A DNA stretch of 64,000 bases from the NCBI GenBank assembly GCA_933228675.1, contig OW121740.1, positions 154,925,273-154,989,272 of the forward strand, written 5' to 3'. Positions within the stretch are counted from its first letter, which is position 1. The number at the start of each line of letters is the position of its first letter. This document shows positions 37,608 to 49,293 of this stretch, one piece after another. The notes beneath the pieces are model-generated. The model did no database searches. It was not told the origin of the DNA and saw nothing but the letters and a program-made list of their open reading frames with translations. Origin of the DNA: Stomorhina lunata. Taxonomy: Eukaryota > Arthropoda > Insecta > Diptera > Rhiniidae. The position numbers and the translations under genes were made by a program.

Positions 37608-37964
37608 AAAATCCAATATTGATAACTTAACTCCAGCTATAAGCAACCAGGAATATAACAAATACTAAAACAAATACAGCAATAGTGTTACCAAATAAAT
37701 ATATACATACATACTTAAGCAACATTATATAAAGACAACAATAAATATATATAAATATAAGCTATAAATGTGTCTGTAGAAAAATTAAAAAAAAAAAAAA
37801 ATTAATATAAGCTAAAAATTAATTGTAATAAAACCAAAAACTGACAAAAGCAATTGTAATTTCTAAAACCTAATATTTCAATAACAGGAGATCATCAGTT
37901 AAATCAATAAAAATCTAATTTAAACTCAATTTGAAGAAAGCGTGATTTCTCCAATTTAAAACAG
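37608..37964 (+). other. Candidate non-coding (5'-UTR-like) exon
   Basis: It is bounded on the left by a strong 3' splice site, TTTATCTTTCTCTTCCTTTAG, with a CTACTAAAT branch-like motif 30 bp upstream. On the right is a consensus 5' splice site, AAACAG|GTAAGTTTTTT. Between them is 357 bp of CAA/AAT-rich sequence with stops in all frames, typical of fly 5' UTR exons (AACAAATACTAAAACAAATA). An internal AATAACAG|GAG near 37888 could serve as an alternative acceptor. No open frame supports it, so the call depends only on the splice signals and composition. Confidence 0.35.
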
Positions 37965-38279
37965 GTAAGTTTTTTCAATCTGAATTTTCTTTACAAAATA
38001 ATTTTTGCCCTTTATTCATAAACAAATTATATAATTACCAAAGCCTTAAACCATTATTCATTAATAAAAAATTAAGTTATTTTAAACTTATAAATAACAT
38101 TTTCTATACAAAATTACTAATACACGTTAATACGTTTAGGTCCTTAAAAAATCCTTGCAATAAATAGTTTTAAAATTTTTATAATATAAAGTAGACATAC
38201 AAAGGACCTCATGCGAAGCCGACGGTTATTATTATATAATGGCTATTTAAATTTGATTTTGATTTTCAAACATTTTTTA
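37965..38279. other. AT-rich spacer after the candidate exon
   Basis: No gene. It leads into the satellite array. Confidence 0.5.
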
Positions 38280-40505
38280 TTTATCTAGCATTTTTTTAAA
38301 TATATTATTTTTTTAGGATATTTAAAAAAAAAAATTGTATTTACTTTTTTAAAGGACATTTTTCAAAACTTATATATTTTATATTTTAAAAAATATTTGT
38401 CAAACAGACAATTTTTTAAAAATGTTTTTTTTTACAAAAAACTTTTCATAAATTTTCTATTTCTTTAGAAAATTTTTTTAAATATAGGACATATTTCAAA
38501 AATTTCCTATTACTATTGCAAATTTTTCAAAAATTTCCTAGTTTTATAGGATTTTTTTGAAATTTCCTATTATAATAAGAAATTTATCAAAAGATTCCTT
38601 TCCTTTTTCAAAAATTTACTACTTTTATAAAAAAAAATTAAAAAATTTACTATTTCTATAGGAAACTTTTCAAAAATTTCCCATATTTATAGGAACATTT
38701 TCAAAAATTTTATATTTTTATAGGGAATTTTTCATAAATTTCATATTTTAATAGGGAATTTTTAAAAATTTCATAGTTTTATAGGGAATTTTTCAAAAAC
38801 TTTCTATTTTTATAGGAATTTTTTGAAAATTTTTCTATTTTTATGGAAAAATTTTCAAAAATTTCCTACTTTTATAATTTTTCAAAATTTTCCTATTTTT
38901 ATAAGAAATTTTTTAAAAATTTCCTATTTTTATGGAAAAATTTACAAAATTTTCCATAAAAATAGGAAATTTTTCAAAAATTTCCTATTTTTATGGAAAA
39001 TTTTCCAAAAGATTCACATTTTTATAGGAATTTTTTCAAAAATTTCCTAGTTTTATGGGAAATTTTTCAAACATTTTTTATTTCTATCGGAAATTTTATA
39101 TAAATTTCCTATTTCTATAGGAAATTCTTCAAAAATTTCCTATTTCTATAGGAAAATTTTCAAAATTTTCTTATTTCTCTATTAACTTTTTCAAAAATTT
39201 CCTATTTCTATAGAAAATTTTTAAAAAATTTCCTATTTCTGTAGGAAATGTTTAAAAAATTTTCTCTTTCTAAATTCAAAATTTTCCTGTTTTTATAGAA
39301 ATTTTTTCAAAAATCTTTTATTTTGATAGGAAATTTTTCAAAAACTTCTTACTTTTATATGAAAATTTTCAAAAATTTCCTAGTTTAACAGGACATTTTT
39401 TTTAAATTTCCTATTTAATAGAAAATTTTTCCAAAATTTCCTATTTTTATAGGAAATTTTTCATAAATTTCCTATTTTTAAAGGAAATTTTTCAAAAATT
39501 TCCTTATTTTATAGGAAATTTTCAAAAATTTCCTATGTTTATTGGAAATTTTTCAAAAATTTCCAATTTTAACAGGAAATTAAAAAAAAAAATTTCTTAT
39601 TTCTATTGGAAATTTTGCATAAAATTCCTATTTCTAAAGGAAATTTTTCAAAAATTTCCTATTTCTATAGGAAATTTTTCAAAAAGTTCCTAGTTCTATA
39701 GGAAATTTTCAAAAATTTCTTATTTCTATAGAAAATTTTTTACAAAATTTTCTATTTCTGTAGGATATGTTTGAAAATTTTCTCTTTCTATAGGAAATTT
39801 TTCAAAATTTTCATATTTTTATAGGAAATTTTTCAAAAGTTTCCTATTTTTATAGGAAATTTTTCAAAAATTTCCTATTTTTATAGGAAAATTTTCAAAA
39901 ATTTCCTATTTTTATAGGAAATTTTTCAAAAATTTCCTATTTTTATAGGAAATTTTTCAAAAATTTCCTATTTCTATAGGAAATTTTTCAAAAATTTCCT
40001 ATTTTTATAGGAAATTTTTCAAAAATTTCCTATTTTTATAGGAAATTTTTCAAAAATTTCCTATTTTTATAGGAAATTTTTCAAAATTTTCCTATTTTTA
40101 TAGGAAATTTTTCAAAATTTTCCTATTTTTGTAGGAAATTTTTCAAAATTTTCCTATTTTTATAGAAAATTTTTCAAAATTTTCCTATTTTTATAGAAAA
40201 TTTTTTAAAAGTCATTTATTTTTAAAGGAATTTTTTCAAAAATTTCCTATTTTTATAGGAAATTTTTTAAAAATTTCCTATTTTTATAGGAAATTTTTTA
40301 AAAATTTTCTATTTTTATAGGAAATTTTTCAAAAATTTCCTATTTTTATAGGAAATTTTTTAAAATTTTGCTATTTTTACAGGAAATTTTTCAAAAAATT
40401 CCTATTTTTATAGGAAATTTTTCAAAGAATTCCTATTTTTATAAGAAATTTAAAAAAAATTCCTATTTTTTAGGAAATATTATAAAAATTTCCTATATTT
40501 TATAA
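38280..40505 (+). repeat. 31-bp satellite, degenerate left part and regular right part
   Basis: Same monomer and orientation as 11759-13117. Units from 38280 to about 39780 are strongly diverged, often with 'tatttctatagg' in place of 'tatttttatagg'. From about 39800 to 40180 they are nearly identical, then they decay again. Some edge units are inverted (about 38950, CCATAAAAATAGG). Confidence 0.9.
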
Positions 40506-41869
40506 ATTTTCATCAGCTGAAATATGTCTTACAAAAATCATATCACTATGAGGAGTAGTTATAAAAAAGGATTTAACAGCGAAACGCAAGAATTACTTGA
40601 TTTTTTTTTTAACAAAGGCCTATGTTTGATAACTATTGGAGTGTACCCACATTTTATCTATATTTTGTATTAAGTACTTATTTCTCACATGTTCCATTAA
40701 AATACGTTTTAATGCTCTTTTAAACAATTCGAAAAACAAACAACATGAAAAGAATTTTACGCAAATTAAAAAAAAAAAAAACAAAACTTTAATTTATTAA
40801 AAAAGTGATAAACGTCTGTTAGATCAAAAAACAATTGTTTGCATTATGCATCCACTAGATGTTAGACAATTCATTCAAAAATCAGAAAAAAAAACACAAC
40901 TGAAATGCTTTGAAATTAATAAAACAAATCGTTGATTTTTTATTTTCCTTTCTGAACCCATATGTTTATTTGTCTAAACACATACAAAGTTTATATTACA
41001 ATCACAAACACATCTAACGGCACAAACAAAAAATTGAAGCGCCTAAATACACACAAAGGAATATTTTTTGTTTGTATAAAAAAGAAATAATAATTAAAGA
41101 GAAAAAATCTATATTTTCCTTTCCATTTCCTTTAATATAGCAAAAACTAAATCATGTATGTTTCCATCTATATATATCTAACACTTAAAGCCTTAATACT
41201 AAAATTTGAGAAAACTCGAATTTTTATCTCTATAAAATTATTTTTGAAATTTTTGTTAGTTTTTATGTCTCTTAGAGTAAATGTGTACTAGTATTAGTTC
41301 TGAGTCTAAGTGTTTTTGTATTTGTCTGCTTCATTTTTATTCATTCCCTTTTGGTTTGAAACACTTAGCTTCCACAAGTGTTTATCATTTGCCATTTTTG
41401 GAGTTTTCTTCAAAATTCTTGTAAATATTCCCTCATCTCTATTTCTTACAATTTAAGATTTGTTTATTGGTTTGTTGGATCTTCTTTGGTTGTTTTCTTG
41501 TTGATTTGTTACAGTTTAAGCACTTTTGGTTGTGTATTATTAAAATGTCAAAAATTTTCTGCCAGATTTGATATTTGTTTGGAGTAGAAAGAGTTCTAGA
41601 ATTTTTTGCTTAAATACTTTTAAATCGCATTGCAGTATATTTTTGTTTGGAGTTTTGATTTTCAAGTAATTCTTTTCTTATAATTTTAGAAATTGTAATG
41701 ATGAAAAGATGTTAAAGGTTAATTGCTGGAAGTTTTAATGGGAAAATTTTTTTTGGGGGGGGGGGGGACGGGGCAAGCTTGAGACAAACTTGTATAAATA
41801 ACAATTTGTTGGAAAAGGTAGTTTGGCTCCAGCTCATGTTTCTCATACCCTAATATAGTCAAATTTATT
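40506..41869. other. Unique-looking island, no gene recognised
   Basis: A/T-rich and CA-containing DNA. A T9G13 block at about 41746-41767 followed by ACGGGG is the longest G run in the window. The 69-codon plus frame at 41378-41587 has no recognisable domain. Confidence 0.5.
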
Positions 41870-42145
41870 TTTTATCAAACATTTGTGTAGCATACTTTTA
41901 GAATCATCTAAACAATATATAATATATACGGTTCACTACATTCTAACTTATTTGTCAAGTTCCCTGATAGTAAAACAACATAATTTAAACTTAATATTTT
42001 GACAAACAGACGGATATGTTAAGATATTAAATCTTATTCAATTTTTTGCAAAATAAACTATTTTGAAATCCCTAAGGTATGTTACACAATATTTGTAAAA
42101 GTCTAAGTTTTCGATCGATATCGAATGCGGTGATTTAGACCCAGG
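41870..42145. mobile_element. GATATCGAT MITE, subfamily B, left end lost
   Basis: The interior matches the third element of the 8467-9219 cluster (ACATTTGTGTAGCATACTTT; AAATCCCTAAGGTATGTTAC). The right end, TTTCGATCGATATCGAATG then CGGTGATTTAGACCCAGG, is intact. The expected left inverted repeat is missing or unrecognisable. Confidence 0.65.
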
Positions 42146-42229
42146 TTGTAATTTAAAAAATTGATTTTAAAGAGAAGGGATGGAAAAAGTTTGAAAGAAA
42201 TCAAAGAAACTTAATGGAAATATTGTGAA
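42146..42229. other. Short spacer
   Basis: No feature seen. Confidence 0.4.
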
Positions 42230-43235
42230 TTTCTCTATAAGAAAATTATGATCAATGTTTTTCTATATAAAAATTTTGTTCAAAATTTTTCTATATAAAA
42301 ATTTTGTTCAAAATTTTTCTATATAAAAATTTTGATCAAAATTTTTCTATATAAAAATTTTGTTCAAAATTTTTCTATATAAAAATTTTGTTAAAAATTT
42401 TTCTATATAAAAATTTTGTTAAAAATTTTTCTATATAAAAATTTTGTTAAAAATTTTTCTACATAAAAATTTTGTTAAAAATTTTTCTATATAAAAATTT
42501 TGTTCAAAATTTTTCTATATAAAAATTTTGTTCAAAATTTTTCTATACAAAAATTTTGTTCAAAATTTTTCTATATAAAAATTTTCAACAAAATTTTTCT
42601 ATATAGAAATTTTGTTCAAAATTTTTCTAAATAAAAATTTTGTTCAAAAATTTTCTGTATAAAAATTTTGTTCAAAATTTGTATATAGAAAAATTGTGAA
42701 CAAAATTTTTATTAAGAAAAATTTTGAACAAAATTTTTATATATAAAAATTTTGCTGAAAATTTTTCTATATAAAAATTTTGCTGAAAATTTTTCTTTTT
42801 GAACAAAATTTTTATATAGAAAAACTTTGGACAAAATTTTTATATAGAAAAATTTTGAACAAAATTTTTATATAGAAAAATTTTGAACAAAATTTTTATA
42901 TAGAAAAATTTTGAACAAAATTTTTATATAGAAAAATTTTGAACAAAATTTTTATTAAGAAAAATTTTGAACAAAATTTTTATTAAGAAAAATTTTGAAC
43001 AAAATTTTTATATATAAAAATTTTGCTGAAAATTTTTCTATATAAAAATTTTGCTGAAAATTTTTCTATAAAAAAATTTTGTTGAAAATTTTTCTATAAA
43101 AAAATTTTGTTCAAAATTTTTCTATATAAAACTTTTGTTGAAAATTTTTCTATATAAAAATTTTGTTGAAAATTTTTCTATATAAAAATTTTGTTCAAAA
43201 TTTGTCTATATAAAAATTTTGATCAAAAATTCTCC
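42230..43235. repeat. 28-bp satellite with internal orientation switches
   Basis: The unit is TTTTTCTATATAAAAATTTTG + TTCAAAA. Blocks run forward at about 42235-42680, reverse at 42683-42735 (AATTTTGAACAAAATTTTTA), forward at 42736-42796, reverse at 42797-43012 and forward to 43230. Variants in the spacer (TTCAAAA, TTAAAAA, CTGAAAA, TTGAAAA) are clustered, showing local homogenisation. Confidence 0.95.
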
Positions 43236-45081
43236 TTCTGCCAAAATTACTTTTAAAATTTTTTATTGGCAGTTATAATTTATTAGAATTTACTTGCATA
43301 ATTTTTTGGGGGCAAAGACATGTTGAAATCAATTGCAATGCATTAAATTCTTAAAACTTCAGTTTATCTTAATAATTTAGATTTCATGAACTCATATACA
43401 GCTAAAATTTCACACATATTTATTAGTTAAGCTAAATTTTCTTCTAGTCATAGTTTTTGGCTAAGTCAAGTCATTCGAGTTAAGGCTGTAAGTAAGCACA
43501 ATTTAAGGAACTCAAGAAAATTTTTCTAGTAATTGTAAAGTAGTACATACATTCATATAAGAAAAGAGTGATAATCATGGTGATGGTGAAAGTCTAGTAA
43601 AGACTAGTCAACATCAGTTCAACGAGTGATTTTTAGGGATGCTATTAAGAGTAAAATAGCACCAACAACAATTACTAGACAAACAGGACTAAGTAAGAAA
43701 TAAGAGGGGCAAAAAAAATGAAAACACGAGTTTTTAAAGTCACAATTTTTTGGCTTACTGCCAGTATTACAATAGTACATACATACATACACACATATGT
43801 ATGGATGTATGTACATGTGATATTAAATATTTATACCAAAAATTACAATATTTATGTATAAATGAGAGCATTGGTAGTAAGTAAAGTATATACTATAAAT
43901 ATACAAACAAACTATATACAGCTATGAATATCTAGTAGTTATATCGCACCACTAACATATGTGTTTATGTATATGTATGTAAGTATTTTTATGTGCATAT
44001 TGTTGATACTTGTAACTGACATTTAAAAATAGATGCCAAAATTGTAGTTACAGACACTATCAATAGTATTTCCAATACTAGCTATTGCCTGCCACTGCTA
44101 CTGCTCCTGCTTGTGCTTTTATAACTGCATTTTAGCCCTTAAATTCAGATTTCATATGGTATTGTCCACTTTTTCATGGTATCTCCTCTGTGTCTCCTCT
44201 ATGTCCCTCTATCTATCTTTCAGTCAGTCTGTCTGTCGTTCCATTCGCCTATCAGTCTGTCGTTTTTTTTTATGACATTGGCTTTGTCTTTTGTCGTTAT
44301 CTAAGTAAATAAAAGTACTGCAGAATTTTTCTCCCTTAATTTCTGTTATTTTACATTTTGTATCAAATTTCATTGCATGTATCATGATTTTATTACTTGG
44401 GATCAATGAAAGTTACAGATATCGATTAAAGTTTTATTTAAATAATCTGTGTCCTTTAACGTATGAATATTGATTTTTTTTGGAGCTTTCGAATTTGATG
44501 TGAAAAAACACATACAAAGAAATTAATGAAGTCTTTATTTGAGTCGTTACTTTTTCTTACGAATAAATTTTTTAAGAATTCCATGAATAAATTTTTATTT
44601 GTTTATTTATATAAGGGGTTTTACGAACAAAGTGTGCATTTACTTTTTTAGCCAAAACATATCCAAATATTTTTTTGTTATAAATTCAGCTTTAAGGGAT
44701 ATATCAGATACTATTATTTTAAATGTCTTTAATTTTTAATTACAGTGTGAGACCTAGTGGGTAAAGATAAATCAAATAAATTCAATTGTATCAACCGTTT
44801 TTTAGGTTAGCTCTAGTTTTCACAATAACCATTGGCATAAGTCGAAAACTGTTTATTTTCTTGAACCGAGTAAAAACATTGAAATTCGGCAAGAAAATTA
44901 TCTTTCAGGAACACTAATTATTTTATTAATCCGAGCGATCGTTAAAGAAAAAATCCATTTTCAAAAACAATTTTTTAGCAAACAAAAAAAAAATTATTTC
45001 CAAAAATATAATTAAAGCTTTTCAAAATATTCGCCATAGACTTAAAAAAATTTAGCAAAAAGTTTAAAAGTTGCCCCTTAA
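43236..45081. other. Unique-looking island, no gene recognised
   Basis: Contains CATACATACACACATATGTATG near 43780 and other TGTA/CATA runs. The 65-codon minus frame at 43619-43816 and 60-codon minus frame at 44224-44406 have no recognisable domain. A sequence near 44744, TACAGTGTGAGACCTAGTG, could be the left end of the mariner relic that follows, but no matching right end was found. Confidence 0.45.
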
Positions 45082-45318
45082 ACTGTTTTAAATGTTATTA
45101 AACGGTATAAGGAAGACCTGAGCATTGAAAGAAAAGCTGAATCAATATAAAAGATCCAAGCAATATTGGCAAGACAAAAGCAACTCTTTCAAAAAGCACC
45201 TAACACTTTGATCAGAAAAGCAGCTGGTTTGGCTTATAATTGGCTGAAGATATACAAAGTTGGGAATGTTCCAGGTCACAAATTGGTTGAGAACTTAGAA
45301 GCTAAAAAAAATGAATGA
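45082..45318 (+). pseudogene. Tc1/mariner transposase N-terminal fragment
   Basis: One frame with a single internal stop (45148) reads TVLNVIKRYKEDLSIERKAE, then KAPNTLIRKAAGLAYNWLK, then IYKVGNVPGHKLVENLEAKK and a stop. This resembles the N-terminal paired-type DNA-binding region of mariner/Tc1 transposases, where a helix pattern like VxxxIKRYKExxSxxRK is followed by NxSxRxxAxxxxxS and YKVQKVPxR. The catalytic DDE/D domain is absent. The 3' part of the fragment is included in a perfect tandem duplication. Identification is by motif memory. Confidence 0.5.
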
Positions 45319-45586
45319 ATAGAGATAAATATTTTCTAAATTTTGTCTTTATACAAAGATTTTCCCAAAACTTATATAATGTCACGAATTTTTAATTAAT
45401 CCGCAGCTGGTTTGGCTTATAATTGGCTGAAGATATACAAAGTTGGGAATGTTCCAGGTCACAAATTGGTTGAGAACTTAGAAGCTAAAAAAAATGAATG
45501 AATAGAGATAAATATTTTCTAAATTTTGTCTTTATACAAAGATTTTCCCAAAACTTATATAATGTCACGAATTTTTAATTAATCCG
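45221..45586. repeat. Perfect 183-bp tandem duplication
   Basis: 45221-45403 and 45404-45586 appear identical base for base. The repeated segment begins CAGCTGGTTTGGCTTATAAT inside the mariner-like frame and ends TTTTTAATTAATCCG. Lack of differences implies a very recent event or an assembly artefact. Confidence 0.95.
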
Positions 45587-45801
45587 CCCCATTGTGCAAA
45601 GTTCACTACTTATAACTCTTCCCCTAATTTTCTGGAATGCTTCTGTTGATGTGGTTGTTGTTCGGTTTGTATCTTTAACAGCATTTTTATCTTAATGTTT
45701 TGCTGTAAGAGTAGAGCAACATTTTTCTCTTTATCTACACTCTATCTCTCTGTTGCTGTTAACTTCACATAATACATTTGTACAAAGTATGTGTCAGTCT
45801 G
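45587..45801. other. Region upstream of the heat-shock-type promoter
   Basis: Pyrimidine-rich, with CTCTATCTCTCTG at 45740-45752 (a GAGAG site for GAGA factor on the minus strand). No open frame. Confidence 0.5.
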
Positions 45802-45960
45802 TTCTTGATCATGTGAGAATGTATTGGAAAATTCTTGAACATTCGTAAGCCACATTGTGTAATCGACGAGAGCAGCTCATCTGCAGAAAATGCTAGAAAC
45901 TCTCTTCTCTACTATAAAAGACTAACGAACTGATATCATGGCAGAGTTTTAATTGAGACG
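45802..45960 (+). promoter_or_regulatory. Heat-shock-type promoter: extended HSE, second HSE, TATA box
   Basis: The block at 45826-45845 is a perfect four-unit heat-shock element of pattern nGAAnnTTCnnGAAnnTTCn (GAA at 45827, TTC at 45832, GAA at 45837, TTC at 45842). Further in-phase units lie upstream: GAA at 45817, TTC at 45802 and a partial GAT at 45807. A second, imperfect element lies at 45886-45903 (GAAaaTGCtaGAAacTCT). TATAAAAG follows at 45913-45920, with an expected start near 45943. GAGAG motifs are at 45868-45872 and, inverted, at 45900-45904. This order (distal HSE, proximal HSE about 10 bp before TATA, GAGA sites) is that of Drosophila Hsp70-type promoters bound by HSF and GAGA factor. 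No heat-shock protein frame follows. It could be an orphan promoter, a non-coding heat-shock transcript, or part of a retrotransposon LTR. Confidence 0.55.
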
Positions 45961-46145
45961 CGTATAAGATAACAGTGAGACTAAAAATATTTGTAAAACT
46001 ATTTTGTTAAGGGTGTTTCAGAAAATAATTAAAGTTTCTAATAATATAACTTTGTAAAACGATATAAAGTGTTTAAATGTTGTTTTCGGATGTTTGCAAA
46101 AGGAGTTCCTTTCACGTTTTTAGAGAAAAAACGTAACAATATTAA
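45961..46145 (+). other. Possible leader downstream of the heat-shock-type promoter
   Basis: A-rich sequence (GTGAGACTAAAAATATTTG), compatible with an untranslated leader, but with no start codon leading to a long frame. It is cut off by helentron-like sequence at about 46146. Confidence 0.3.
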
Positions 46146-46790
46146 AGTTATTTCCGTCGTTTTGACCTATATGGCAGCTGCGATCAAATGTGAACCGATT
46201 GTCTAATAATTCATCAATTTGATTACATTTTTTACAGAAATTATGTATGATTTAAAAGCATTTAAGTGATTTGTACTTTGATTACAAGGCTGTACTTTGA
46301 TTACAAGGCTTTCATAGGAGTCCAGCTGGAATTACGGACAGACTGATAACGTTAAATCGACTCAGAAGGTGATTGATTTAAGACCAAAATCTGATAGCTG
46401 GTATCTACAAATACATCGATACACATATGGTTTATCCATAATAGTTTATGAGATATTTGACTTTGAAACGAGTTTGGGTAATATCGGATTGTCATTTCTG
46501 TAAAGTCATTTGTGTTTATATTTATATTTCAGTAAATTAACATGGAAATTGTGACCTGTACTTTGATTACAAGGCTTACATGGGAGTCCAGCCGGAATTA
46601 CGGACAGACTGATATCGTTAAATCGACTCAGAAGGTGATTGTTTTTAGACCAAAATCTGCTAGCTGGTATCTACAAAATTATCGATACATGTATGGTTTA
46701 TTTATAATAATTTATGAGATATTCGACTTTGGAACGAGTTTGGATAATATCGGATTTATTTTTTTCCGAAATTTGTTTTATATTGCTTCA
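46146..46790 (+). mobile_element. Helentron-like type II fragment with a tandem duplication
   Basis: Starts at GACCTATATGGCAGCTGCG and contains GGACAGACTGATAACGTTAA and ATCGACTCAGAAGGTGATTG, equivalent to the region just before the 3' hairpin in full copies. The segment from TGTACTTTGATTACAAGGC to about ATATCGGATT is present twice (from about 46291 and about 46556, about 265 bp apart). The microsatellite is almost gone. The 124-codon frame at 46542-46916 is mostly this repeat. Confidence 0.65.
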
Positions 46791-47242
46791 AAAGAACGTA
46801 TAAATCAGACAAAAAAAGAAAAATCGTTAGCTGATCAAAAACTTTTTTTTGAATATTTGATTCTAGCTTTGCGATTGGAGAAAATTAGGCTTATATTGCA
46901 CAGTGGTGCAAATTAGTTTTTTTTTTGGTATTAATTTAGAAATTTCTAAACTTTAAATGGATTTTGACGAAAAAAAATCATCAGTAGAAGAGGTGCTTGG
47001 TTTTTAGATCAATGTTTAAGGACATATCTATTGCTAGAACAGTGGGCTCTACAGTGGACTCTACAGTGGACCAAAGTTTCCCACCTCGGGTATGTGAAAC
47101 CTTTGAGTTCGTATATCTTTCGCCAACTTGATCAGATCCGAAAGATTTTTACATTTTTGAAAACTTCTAAAAAATTGAGATAATTCCCAGTGTACCACAA
47201 TTTTTCTTATAGTTTAAGAGATATTTGACTCCATATATTTTT
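46791..47242. other. Spacer with a short direct repeat
   Basis: At 47040-47075 the unit CTCTACAGTGGA is repeated (TGGGCTCTACAGTGG, then ACTCTACAGTGGACC). The C-terminal part of the frame ending at 46916 has no recognisable domain. No gene. Confidence 0.45.
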
Positions 47243-47278
47243 CTTGCTTTTTATACCCTTCACCACCATAGGTGGAAA
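47243..47278 (-). mobile_element. Isolated helentron-like type II 3' hairpin fragment
   Basis: TTATACCCTTCACCACCATA, then GGTGGAAATCCC, matches the terminal hairpin of type II copies in reverse. Nothing else of the element is present here. Confidence 0.5.
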
Positions 47279-47490
47279 TCCCTTTTTTTATAAACTATAT
47301 GTTTTTATAAACTATATGTTTTTTTACAAATTATTTGGCGCCTTAAGAGGGCGCTTTTTATACCCACCATCCAAAAGAATGGGGGGTATATTGAGATTGT
47401 CATTCCGTTAGTAATTTCCTTAATATTGGCTCAAAAATTAAAAACGATATATATTATGAATCCTTATGAAATTCTAAGACGATTGAGCGA

Positions 47491-47535
47491 TGTCCGTCTG
47501 TCTGTCTGTCCGTCTGTCTGTCTGTCTGTCTGTCT
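47491..47535. repeat. (GTCT)n microsatellite of the helentron-like element
   Basis: Eleven or so tetranucleotides of GTCY type near the 3' end of the minus-strand copy, the usual DINE-1 position. Confidence 0.9.
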
Positions 47536-47986
47536 GCTGAAATCACGATAACGCCTAAACGAAAGGAGCTAGCTCACTGACTACGCTAATCGCTTATTTG
47601 CTAATAAATAACAAACTAAAATAGCTATGATGATGAAATTTGGTATATGAAAGTGTATAAGCCCTAGGCATCATGCAAAATTTCATTAAAATCGGTTCAC
47701 ATTTAGTCATAGCTCCCATACAAAAAACTTACGGAAACAGCCAAAGTTTCACCTAAAATACACTTAAATGCCAATTAAAACTATTACAGATATAACCACT
47801 AAATTTAGTACGAGGTGGTCTGTTGTCAATGCCAATGAGTGTGCAAAATTTTGTCACAATCGGTCACCATTTGACCATAGCTCCCATATAAAAAACTTCC
47901 GGAAACACAAAAATACAAAAAGAAAAGGGGGTTTATGTCCGTCTTTCCGTCAGATAGCTCCTTAACTATAAGGGCTAGAAAGACAA

Positions 47987-48262
47987 ACTATAGCCTAGCA
48001 TACCAGAGGACCCAAGTTCGATCCCCGGCCAGACCGCTTGAAAAAATTAATTTTCAAAAAAGCGGCGGTTCACCTCATACCTCAGCTAGCCACTGGTTAT
48101 TGAGTATTAGGCTATGAAAAACATCTCCAACTAATGCATTTGCCGTTCGGAGCCGGAATTCAAACGTAGGTCCCTTTCAAAGAGTTTAAAAATAGAATCT
48201 GATGCAGCTCATTGTCTGAGAGAAGTACCACTTCTTCCAATTGGAATGTTGTCGGGGAATTA
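47987..48262 (+). mobile_element. tRNA-derived SINE, copy 2, 5' truncated
   Basis: It starts inside the tRNA-like head (CTATAGCCTAGCATACCAG), keeps the B box GTTCGATCC, and then follows the body of the 1884-2255 copy (GGTTATTGAGTATTAGGCTA; AATGCATTTGCCGTTCGG; CCAATTGGAATGTTGTCGGG) to the same 3' end, GGGGAATTATATA. The A box and first part of the head are missing. It lies inside the type I element at 47359-49293. No clear target duplication is visible because the right flank is rebuilt by TA repeats and the MITE. Confidence 0.8.
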
Positions 48263-48297
48263 TATAGATTTCGATTTTGCTATACGATTGTTCACTA
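48263..48297 (-). mobile_element. Fragment of the palindromic MITE
   Basis: GATTTCGATTTTGCTATACG, then ATTGTTCAC, is the reverse complement of an arm of the MITE at 48438-48619. It lies on the other side of the TA array. This is either a second insertion broken by deletion or a rearranged arm. Confidence 0.6.
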
Positions 48298-48619
<322 letters not shown>

Positions 48620-49293
48620 TATATATATATATTTATATATATATATATATATTTTCGATATGTTATAGAAATTGTGTGCTGAAAATGGATAAAATCGGTT
48701 CACATTTAGTTAGAGCTCCCATATTACCCTGCCCCGGGAATCACATTTATGTTAATAAATTGAATAAAATTGTAAAATCTATGACTACTAAATTTAGAAC
48801 AGAGAAGTTTTATGCAACTTTCAGTCAGTATTTCAAATTTTATAGGAATCGGTCCATTTTTGACCATAGCTTTCATATAAAATACACTCCCGGAAACCAA
48901 AAAAAATGTAGCAAAGGCCAGTTAAAAGCTATTAAATTAGAAACTATGACAGCTATGGCCAATAAATTTGGCAAAGACAAGCTTTATATTAATACCAGCC
49001 AGTGTATAAAATTTTGTTACAATCGGTCAACATTGGGCTATAATTCTTTTATATATATAACATCCCCTTTTGATATCTACAATCAAAAAGATTCGGAGGT
49101 ACATGCAGAGCATACTTTATATATATAATAGTATTAGGAAGTCCTAACAAACTATACAACTTTTTTCGAATTTGGTAAACATTTCGAATTAGCTGCACCC
49201 TCGTAGATATATGAGGGATATTTCTAAATTTAACACAGTTTGATTGTGGGTATATAAGATTCGGCGCAGCCGAATATAACACTCTTACTTGTT

